Source of the DNA: Penicillium oxalicum
Lineage: Eukaryota; Ascomycota; Eurotiomycetes; Eurotiales; Aspergillaceae
Assembly: GCF_001723175.1 (NCBI RefSeq)
Contig: NC_064650.1
Span: forward strand, 3,162,001 to 3,226,000
Length of the DNA stretch: 64,000 nt
Reading direction: 5' to 3'
Shown here: one piece after another, positions 55,474-64,000 of the stretch
How positions within the stretch are numbered: the stretch's first letter is position 1
Layout of the letters: every line of letters starts with the position of its first letter
Translations under genes and position numbers: made by a program
The notes under the pieces: generated by a model
Told to the model about the DNA's origin: nothing
The model's database searches: none
The model's input: only the letters and a program-made list of their open reading frames with translations

Positions 55474-56701
55474 TCAAAAGTCTTCCGGGCTCTCCAGATC
55501 ATTCAATTTGTCGGCCAGGAATCGACCCAGCGCGGCGCATTTCGACTCCAAGGCGAGCAATACAGAGGGAGAAGCTGAGAGGTTGAGGCTGGCGAGACGC
55601 GACAGATCGGCGCTACGGTCGACCTCGTGCTGGGACGCGGGCGCACCATTTGTGGCATGGGCTTTGGAGACATGGCTGCCCGGGCCCTCGTCCGGCGCTG
55701 TCCCATTGCCAGTTGTCGTGTCTACGGGGCCATCAGGCGCCGGCAGATCACCAGCTGCACCCGCCTCGGTCTCGTCGAGGTGCTTGGGGCCCACCGCCGC
55801 CAGGAGAACCTTGTCCGCGACCCGCGTCACAACGGCCACCGAGTCATCCAACTCAAAGACGATTGATCCGACGTCGCCCAGCGACATTGATGGAGCGGTC
55901 ACGTATGACGATGGATGGCTTGCGGGGTTCACTCCCGTCAGGTTCCCGCTGGATGCGGTCTTTGCGTAGCAGGTGTAGGCGGCCCCGTAGGTCGAGCTGA
56001 GGTTACGAAGTTGACGCGAGGGGAGGGAGGATGCATAGGCAAACACGGCGCCGTTGGTCGCAAATACACTGTGCCAGGAATGAAGGGTCAGCATGGGTCT
56101 GCGCATCGGTCGCTTGGCTTTCCCTGACTCCGCGGGCGACGAGACATGCGAGCGGGCTTAGACTGGGGGCGCAGAAGACGGGGGAGGAGGAAGAAGAAGA
56201 GGAGGAGGGAGAGTAGGAGCAGGGGCAAGAGGTGACGGGCACTCACATCATAGTGGTGATTTCGGGGGGCGACAGATTATCCTCCAGCAGGTCACCGAGG
56301 GCCTCCGAGTCCAGCATCTTGATATCAGGTAGGCCGGGAATCATGGTGTCGGCGGCGTCCTGGCCAGCCCGCGAATGTGAGGAAAGGTGAGTGGTGGCGG
56401 GATGGGAGTCTGGGGTAGAATCGGCAGGTTGACAGTGGGCCTCCACGACCCAGTCTTTGGGAGGAGTCCACGAGCAGTCCTCGGGGAAGAAGAAGCAGTT
56501 GTCGCTGTAATCTTCGTCGTCGTGATCGTACTCGATGGGCTCGTTGGAGCAGTCGAGCAAGTTCTGGGCACAAGCGGGCGAGCGGGCCCAGAACGGGAGG
56601 CACGGGGCGTCCGAGTGGGGCTCCAGTGCGGGCTTCGGAGAGAAGTAATCGAAGCCGGGCGCAAAAGGTAGGGATTGCAGTTCTGCCATCTTCAGACCCA
56701 T
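55474..56701 (-). CDS. Roadblock/LC7-domain protein (Ego3/LAMTOR2-like) with N-terminal extension
   Basis: Exon 1 runs from the chosen ATG at 56701 to 56247, exon 2 from 56068 to 55474; the join ATGAT/TGTATTTG keeps frame. The C-terminal half has a roadblock layout: MLDSEALGDLLEDNLSPPEI, then VFATNGAVFAYASSLPSRQLR, STYGAAYTCYAKT, VFELDDSVAVVTRVADKVLLAAVG, ending in a helical tail. This suits a TORC1-scaffold subunit of the Ego3/LAMTOR2 kind at the vacuole; the exact subunit is not settled. The first 150 residues (MGLKMAELQSLPFAPGF, acidic and Trp/Cys-rich) are not part of that family, yet the codons look used, with high GC at third positions. The frame stays open to 56911, but that part is a pyrimidine-rich leader. 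A start at MLDSE, giving a normal-sized protein, is the main alternative. Confidence 0.7.
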
Positions 56702-59242
56702 GGCCTGGAGAAGAGAGGAGATGGAGAGATTACAGGAGAGAAAGGAGAAGGAAGTGGTAGAGGATGAGGACGAAGGGAGAGGTGAGATGAAATGAGAATG
56801 GGATGGCCGAGAGAAGAGGTGCGAGGACGAGACGAGATGCGACGGCGAGACGAGCAGACAGCGGACAGGGGGGGTAGAGAGAGCCACAGTGCTCAGTGTT
56901 GTGGTCGTCACGTCACAGCTTCGATCTCAAATGGATGAAAGGCGTCTTGATTCTCTGTTGTTCAAGGGAACCGCCGGCGTGAAGACAGTATTGGCATCGC
57001 CGTCGAGGCCGTAGCGTGACGAAAAGGGAAAGTACCAGGCACCCTGGATCGTAGGCACTCGAAGAGGACAGTGACTACCGTAGGTTGATTTGTGGAAGAG
57101 CAAGGCGCATCCCAAGTCTATTTAAGCCCCCGTCTCCCTCGCCGGCTGGGCTTCTACAAGGGCTAAGTCTCCTGGGACTACGCAGGCACTTCGAGACGAG
57201 GGACAGGGTCTGACGATCCAAACTAATCCCAAGTAGGATTATAGTCATGCGATCACCCTCAAGGCTCCGCGGATGAAGCGCTTCGGGCACTCACACGGGT
57301 GCTGGAGAGAAGAGAAACGTGCTGAGATACAGACCGATGATTGGGGATTCTGGCTGACGCAGTGGGTGTGGATGGAAGGCACAGAATGTGTGAGGAGTCT
57401 CGCAGAGCTAAGCGCGGGTGTATAGAAAAAAAAAAGGATGAATGCCGGGAATGGAGCTGACCCGCTTGCTACCTCGAGATGGGGAGCCATTCGGAAGTAA
57501 GAAAGAAGAGGGGTTCCTCTTCCCCAAAACAAAAGAAAAGGAAAAAAAAAAGAAAAGTGAAAGGCCTCGCCACGGTTTAACACGAGGCGATGGAGGAGAG
57601 GAGCTGTGCAAATCTCACGTTGGTATCGTACTACATGTTCGTCTCCAATCCACTCGATGAAGTGGAACGTGGTGACTCAACGGCTCCGGTATTGGAGAGC
57701 TTTGACCTCTGTGAAGCTTCCGATCGAAACACGTGAACATGCGCGGGTCAAGACGCGCAAGTGCATCATTTTGTACAAAGGTCGTCGTCTATACTTTGTA
57801 CTACTTGTGGAGAGGCCAACCCGCGAGAACGAGTCTCCGGTTGACAAGTTGCGATAGAGGGGGGTGTTAGGATCAAGTGGGAGGCAGATCCATCGTGCAG
57901 ATCTATCGTGGGAATGGGTTGTCCGATGATCAACGCAGGACCCGGTCCTTCAAGGTGATCGGCTCTCGTCGTAGTAGACCGTTGGACGAACGGGAGCTGG
58001 ACGTCGACGGTGAACAACCCAAGTCCTGGACGAGAATGTTTGTGTCGGGTGTACTCCGCATTGTTGATTGTGGGGGAGGCGACTCTGCCCGGTACAATGT
58101 ATCTGCACCCTCTAGCACCTGGTGGTTGCCAGCATAGAGCCAGTACTGGTACCCCCAGGAAACTTTCTGTGGATTGGAGCTGCAGGCTCGTCCATGCATG
58201 CTGCGAGTACCGCATCGCGAGATTGGCGTCGTGGCCGCGCTCTGTCCGTCTTCAACTCTGCAGATCCGCAGACCCTCCCTGAACCATCCCCGTCAGGGTG
58301 GAGGAAGCTCTGTTGATCCCTCCTCTCTACGAAGAACTGGACATCATAGCAGCATGATGGAAATATAGCTTTTTCTTTTGGAAGAAGGAGCTCCAATATC
58401 GGGTTCTATTTTGAATGCTGTACAGGAGGGCCTGAGAAGCTGCAGGAGAGCGTTGATTCTAGCTGGAATGCGATGCAGATGGAGACAACTCGAGGGAATA
58501 ATTATCCGACGGGAAGACCCCCGTTTGTTTGCATTTCGATCCCCTCAATGGAATAAGAGATCAAGGGAGATCAGTGACACCCTCCGTCAGACAACCGATC
58601 AGTCACCGCAAGAGGAGACAAGATCTGCCTGCAGTCAGTAGCCGGTGGAGACCCAAGGAGATTCAGGGAAAGATGAAATTCCGAGAGCAAGTCCTCGACA
58701 TGAGAATCTCGATAGACTCATGTGATTTTGTTCCGTCACGTGTTTCCCTCGCCCTGTCAACCAATTCCTCGAGAATGTCGCTCCATTTGATCTTTAGTCT
58801 GCATCGACTAAGTATACCATTCCATGTATCGAGACAACACTCCGACTTGAATCTGAATCCCGCTTTCCAGGTAGTAAGGTCACGCGTGTTCGAGTGTCTT
58901 CGGGTGCTTCCTTTCCTTCTTTGCAGACTGCCCTGGTATTTACTTGTTCGTCATGGTGCCTATGGCTTTTGCAAGGCCAATTCTGACCAATCCTGATCAA
59001 TCTCGAGACTCAATATCAGAAACTCTGTACACCAAGCACAAGAAGGATGATGAATACAGAGTGTAGCATAGAGCACAGGAACCGACGGGATTCAAGATTT
59101 CCACTCTGTCTTGGGCAGCTCTTTGAGCAACTCAAAGCCGGGCCGTCAAGGTGACAGAGACTGACGTAGGCGGACGGAGTGCGGGTACCCCACCCAACGT
59201 CCCCTCACGGCTGATAAAAAGAGCTGCCCGCTGCAAAAAGCC
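56702..59242. other. Divergent promoter region between the roadblock and glyoxalase genes
   Basis: Two promoters must lie here, as the flanking genes diverge. The first 200 bases are the pyrimidine-rich leader of the minus-strand gene. Frames such as 57766-58215 (minus) have no recognisable domain. Confidence 0.35.
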
Positions 59243-60569
59243 ATGCATCACCCCAACATGATCGGACGGTTTTCACGTCTTCTTCCCAAGGTCCCCTCCC
59301 CATTGACTCGCTTTTCTGGTATGTCCATCCACCAAAACTAACTAATTGCGCCCAGTCAGTCATCTAGCTCAGCTGGAGCTCCACTTTCAATAGCTAAGCA
59401 ATAACCTTAATAAACCTAGCCACTCGATCATTCGCCGCCATGTCCACCGATCCCTCTACTTACAAGCTGAACCGTTCGTTCGCATCCTCCACCTGCTAAC
59501 CAAGAGCAGCCTCACCCCCGCCTCTCTAACGACTACTAATGCGCATGACTTCTCAGACACGATGCTGCGGGTCAAAGACCCAAAGCGGTCGTTGCAGTTC
59601 TATGAATTTCTGGGCATGAATGTCATCCAGAAGCTGGATTTCCCCGAATGGAAGTTCTGCAACTACTTCCTCGCCTATAACGGACCCAACTCCCTGCAGG
59701 GTGGTGATCGCCATTTCACCGACCGCAATGCGGTGCTGGAGCTCTGCCACAACTACGGGACCGAGAACGACCCCAACTACAGTGTCGTCAACGGAAACAC
59801 CGAGCCCTATCGGGGGTTCGGCCACTTGGCCATCTCCGTGGACAACATCGAGGCGGCCTGCAAGCGCATCGAGGACGCTGGCTACGCATTTCAGAAGAAG
59901 CTCACCGAGGGACGTATGCGCCACATCGCTTTTGCCAAGGATCCCGATGGCTACTGGGTGGAGATCATCCGTCGTGGCGAGGAGAATTTGTCGGAAACGA
60001 CCGACCCAGGCTCATACCGTCTGAACCACACCATGTTGCGAGTCAAGGACGCCGAGGCCAGCTTGAAGTTCTACCAGGAGTCGATGGGCATGACTCTGGT
60101 CCGCACGGCTGAAAACCCCGATGCGAAATTCAACCTCTACTTCTTGGGATACCCCAAATCCAACCCCGAGATCAAGGAGGGAGCGAAGAATGGAGTGGCC
60201 GAGTGGGAGGGCCTTCTTGAACTGACTTGGAATTATGGCACTGAGAAGGAGGAAGGTCAGGTTTACCACAACGGCAACACTGAACCGCAAGGATTTGGCC
60301 ACATTTGTAAGCCTCGTGAAATGCTCGAGTATCTGTACAATTCTTTGCAAAGTGACGTCGCTAATGAACTTGTCTCTTTTCCGTGTTTGACAGGTATCTC
60401 CGTCGATGACATTCACGCCGCCTGTGAGCGATTCGACTCGGCCAATGTTACCTTTAAGAAGCGTCTCACCGATGGCCGCATGAACAACATTGCCTTTGTC
60501 TTGGACCCCGATAACTATTGGATTGAGGTGATCCAGAATGAACGTATCAAGCGCACCTCCAACTGGTAA
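59243..60569 (+). CDS. Glyoxalase I (lactoylglutathione lyase), two-domain, with mitochondrial presequence exon
   Basis: Four exons, 59243-59318, 59420-59473, 59557-60306 and 60394-60569, give 351 residues. The enzyme isomerises the methylglyoxal-glutathione hemithioacetal to lactoylglutathione. Two VOC-type domains are fused as in yeast Glo1: each half has HTMLRVKD, an LEL-C/T-x-NYGTE segment, GFGH and a WVEII or WIEVI end, supplying the metal-binding His and Glu residues. The first exon encodes a basic, hydroxylated, acid-free stretch (MIGRFSRLLPKVPSPL) typical of a mitochondrial presequence. The second exon begins ATRSFAAMSTDPSTYKLN, whose internal ATG (59440) would give the cytosolic form. 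Alternative starts could therefore yield two locations. The exon 3-exon 4 join completes GHICISVDDIH. Confidence 0.92.
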
Positions 60570-61155
60570 ACCAAGCCCACACTGGCGCCAAGAAGCACAT
60601 GAATCCGTCCAAACACCATCTGAATGGGAAGAATGCGCTCGGAGTGACTGGGAATGTATATAAGATATTCTGAACGGACTGATTATGCGAAGCGTCCTGG
60701 GGGGCGAAAAAGCCTTCTGTTTGAGATTGGAATACGTGTAAACCTAAATAGCCAGCATGTGGAAGGATACGATGGTCATCGTTGTCTCCGTCGCAATCTC
60801 TCGAGCGCGGGGACCAAAGTGGAACGTCGTCGGCGTGACTTCTTACTTTCCTCATAGGCGGGCGCAAGAGTGGGCCCCTTTCCCCCGCTCTCCAGACCTG
60901 CAATTCGCGATAATTTTCTGCTTGGAATCTCATCTCCCAAGCACTTGGTATCGAGGACAATTTTCTAGATCAGCGTCAAGTGACCATGGCAACTTTAATC
61001 TCGACGCAAAATGGTTGATCTGATCAGCCCCTCTCATTTGACGGTCTTGCAAACTGATCTGTGATCGCATCCCGCAGATCACGGGGCCATATTGGCGCAT
61101 CTCTAAGAGAGCCTAGCATCAGAATCTCTGTTGGGCTGCAGCGTCGCAAAATACC
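60570..61155. other. Intergenic region before the third Zn2Cys6 gene
   Basis: It contains the glyoxalase 3' UTR and the regulator's promoter. No gene was seen. Confidence 0.4.
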
Positions 61156-64000
61156 ATGTCGCCAGATCCAGAGAAACCCAAAAAGGGCCCACGGAAGCAC
61201 GTTACCACCGCCTGTGTGCCATGCCGGGAGAGTAAAATTCGGGTACGTCGTGGCCCTCAGTCTTATTCTCGAATTTCTCAGTCTCGGTCTTGGTCGCATC
61301 CTGATGCCCGAGATCGGCGCGAAGTCGACATGCTTACCGACCGGATTGTCTGTAGTGTGATGGCTCGACCCCCGTTTGTCAGAATTGTCAGCGAAAGGCT
61401 AAGGAATGTAAATACCAACATGGAGACGACAAACGAAAGTAAGTTCATCTCGCTTGAGTGTGGTAGATAACCCATGCGAAGGAGTATTCGCCGGCCCCAT
61501 ACTAGCCTGCCGTGCTCGATGCCGATGCTCGGCATGCCGGGCAAATTACCATGTCCTTCGATATGACAGTTTGAGAGCATTCCGCTAATGTTTTAATAAT
61601 AGAGTTTCGCTGCGGGCTGCAACAGAGCTCTTCTCGGCGAGGGTTGATCAGTTGACGCAGTTCATATATGATCAGGGGCTTCAGCCTCCGCCGATGCAGG
61701 CCGAAGATGAAGTCGCCCTCAACCGGGTTCTTGAGACCCTTGAAATCCCACGAGCTAACATCAAAAGCAACTGTTCTTCAAGGAAAGGGGGCCATGGAAG
61801 CAACGCGGCAAAGCCGTCCATGGCTTCAGATACGCATCCCATGCATAGTTCGCCCGCTACTACGACCCCTGGCAGCCAGCCCGAGGACCAGTTCCGGCAT
61901 TTGTCGCCCGGTTCGGGCGCTGCAGGTACCGCATCCCCCAAAGAGGATGTCTCTCAACAGCGTCTGCCATCAATGGTGCCATGGAGTCCGTTCGGGATAG
62001 TTCAGGGGGCGCCTGAGAGCCAAAGCTTCGTACATTGGGGATTTACATTGCCAACTGCTGAAAGTTTGGACACGATCTATGCCAATATCAATCAGGCCGG
62101 GCTTCGGAGTCAGACAGGATTGAGCTTGGAAAATTATCAAGCACCCATGCAGCAACAACCGCAAGCAACCGCCCTTCCAACGTCGCATGATCGGGATCAC
62201 GAGTCCGACAGTGATGAGGAAAATGAGGCCGAGAACGACGTGATTGAACAGCTTTCACATCGCATTGGAACCCTCAAGCTTGCCGGAGACGGACATTTGC
62301 GATTCTACGGCGCGACTTCAAACCTGAATCTTGTCGATGTCTCGGCAACACAACAGCGCCAGCGGCCGGATGCCCGGACAGTGCGCCACGATGGCCAAGA
62401 CATCTTGAATCACCTTCGAGTTGGGCAGCCTGTTGATCAGGCATTGGAGGACCATTTGATCGAGCTTTTTTTCACGTGGCATAACCCGAGCATCTACGTG
62501 GTAGACAAAGAGATGTATATGACCGCGAGACACAGGTGGCGAAACGAGTATGAGGACACGCCCTTTTACTCGGAGGTACTCACCAACGCAATGTGTGCCA
62601 TTGGCAGCGCTTTTGAGGCTCGATATCACCCGACCTTTATCACTTTCCCCAAGTCTCTGGCAGAGTTTTTTGCCGACAGGGCCAAGGCCTTGCTGGAAAT
62701 CGAACTTGATTCCCCCTGTGTGGCTACCGTGCAGGCTCTAGTTCTTATGAGTTCTCATGAGGGAGCCTCCAATCGCGATGCTCGTGGCTGGCTGTACAGC
62801 GGAATGTCGATGCGACTGACCTTTGACCTCGGTCTGCATCTTGACATGACCTCGTATGTCAATCAAGGCGACATGAGTTCCCATGAGGCTGATGTCCGAC
62901 GAGCTGCCTTCTGGGGTAGTTATATCGCCGACCATTTCTGGGGATTCTACCTTGGTCGACCGTTTCGCATGAATGCGGGAGATGTGAGCGTTCCCAAGCC
63001 CGCGTCGGGCCTTGATGCAGAAAGGGATAGCACCTGGCGTCCCTATGGACTGCAAGCGAGCTCTGATATCGCAGCACAAGGGCTGCGGAATCCGGCTGAG
63101 CTGATCAACCGACAATTCGTTATTCTCTGGGAGATGGTGTCTCCAGTGGGTCACATATTATACGGATGTTCCGACATCTCGAGGCACGACCTTCAAAGGA
63201 TCACCTTCCAGGTCACAGAGGACCTTTTCGCCTGGAAAGCTAACCTCCCTTACATGCTGCAAGTTGACTTGGACGACGACTCAACGCCCAAGCTGCCCCA
63301 CTTGCTCATGTTGCACATGCAGTACCACCAAATTATCATCTTCTTTCATCGCCCATGGGTTTCGAAGAACTACATTCAACCGCGAAGCCCACGTCAAGGA
63401 CCAGGGTACCATCATGCCCGGCGCATGTGCATTGAGTCCGCCACGGCCGTCGCCCGCCTGCTGCACATTTATGAAAAACACTATACATTCCGTCGCATGA
63501 ACAACCAAGTCGTTGCGATCATCTTTAGCGCGGCCCTCATGCTCCTCTTCGTGACCGTATCTTCGTCTTCGATAACGCCGTCCAAGTCTGGTGAATCCCG
63601 CACTGCCCATCCCGGTAACGCAGAGATGATCGCTTATCTGAACCTTTGCTTTCGTGCGCTTGATGAGCTGGGTCAATCGTTCGAAAATGCAAAGCGCACT
63701 CGCGACTATCTTGTCACCCTGCAGCGACGCTGGCAAGCACACATGCGCCGCACCGGTTCTGCTGCCAAAAGACAGATCAGCAGTCCAAACCTACCGTCCT
63801 TGACCGTAAAGCCAGCGTCCTTGCACGGTGCTTCAAGCCACGATGCTGCAAGGAAACGGACGCGACTTGTTGATCATTCTTTGCATCAATCAAGAGCTCA
63901 CGGCCCGTCGGTTTCCTTGGCTGGCCGGGAATCCTTCCCAGCTGGCCCTCAATATTCAGTTGACCCACATCAAGCCTTTCAGCAGACTTCTTATCCTTTG
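61156..64000 (+). CDS. Zn2Cys6 transcription factor with fungal-specific domain, NirA/Nit4-like (3' truncated by window)
   Basis: Exons 61156-61242, 61356-61438 and 61603 to the window end give at least 910 residues with no stop reached. The zinc cluster has cysteines at about 20, 23, 30, 37, 40 and 47 (TTACVPCRESKIRC, PVCQNCQRKAKEC), with the first intron exactly before the third cysteine. A dimerisation-type helix follows (ATELFSARVDQLTQFI), then an acidic linker (DHESDSDEENEAEND) and the fungal transcription factor domain: EDHLIELFFTWHNPSIYVVD, CAIGSAFEARY, ARGWLYSGMSMRLTFDLGLH and RRAAFWGSYIADHFWGFYLGRP. This layout is the one seen in NirA/Nit4-type and related regulators; the exact role is unknown. 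The C-terminal part is low-complexity and continues beyond the edge. Confidence 0.88.

Noticed and set aside
56702..56911. Extension of the roadblock-protein frame to an ATG at 56911
   Set aside because: The added part is Ser/Thr/Pro/Leu from a CT-rich leader, typical of untranslated sequence.
1..64000. Transposons, terminal inverted repeats, CRISPR arrays or a biosynthetic gene cluster
   Set aside because: No transposase, reverse transcriptase, long repeat, spacer array, or PKS/NRPS/terpene core gene was recognised anywhere in the window.

Overview
The window comes from a filamentous ascomycete, most likely Eurotiales (Aspergillus/Penicillium type). The evidence is short GT-AG introns of about 50-110 bases with CTAAC/CTGAC-like branch sites, pyrimidine-rich leaders, three Zn2Cys6 regulators, RTA1-like and PTH11/rhodopsin-like membrane proteins, and clear orthologues of the Aspergillus carbon-catabolite-repression genes creC and creD. 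No prokaryotic features, tRNA or rRNA genes, CRISPR arrays or intact transposons were seen. Exons were joined by eye from frame, splice-site consensus and family knowledge; no homology search was run.

Layout. Bases 1-4.4 kb look decayed: the 5' end of a gene that runs off the left edge, a DUF4246 pseudogene with in-frame stops, and an SRPK-like kinase with broken frame. From 5 to 14.5 kb there is mostly conserved material: a dimeric alpha/beta-barrel protein (4987-5896), creC (minus), the mitochondrial Rho GTPase gene gem1 (minus), a remnant of an APH-type phosphotransferase, and a Ysc84/Lsb3-like SYLF-SH3 actin-patch protein. From 16.5 to 30.2 kb there is a Zds-like protein, a convergent Zn2Cys6 factor, an RTA1-like 7-TM protein, 3.5 kb without a recognisable gene, and a rhodopsin-like 7-TM protein. 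From 31.5 to 41.8 kb all genes are on the plus strand: a DUF2235 alpha/beta-hydrolase, a Zn2Cys6 factor with a GC-AG intron, a peroxisomal (PTS1) FAD amine oxidase 220 bases downstream of it, a small Sft1/Bet1-type SNARE, and a CMT1-like mannosyltransferase. After a 4.5 kb gene-poor stretch come creD (46.3-48.4 kb), an Slm1-like BAR-PH protein whose frame breaks at a UGA in the PH domain (50.3-52.3 kb), a roadblock-domain protein (minus, 55.5-56.7 kb), a glyoxalase I with an apparent mitochondrial presequence exon (59.2-60.6 kb), and the 5' part of a third Zn2Cys6 factor cut by the right edge.

How the genes relate. CreC (WD40 partner of the CreB deubiquitinase) and CreD (arrestin adaptor for a HECT ubiquitin ligase) act in opposite directions on ubiquitination in carbon repression, and here lie about 38 kb apart. 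Gem1, the SNARE, Slm1-like, Ysc84-like, Zds-like and roadblock proteins are housekeeping functions of mitochondria, Golgi, eisosome/TORC2, actin patches, polarity and TOR signalling. The Zn2Cys6 factor plus FAD oxidase pair is the best candidate for a local regulator-enzyme unit. No secondary-metabolite core gene (PKS, NRPS, terpene cyclase) is present.
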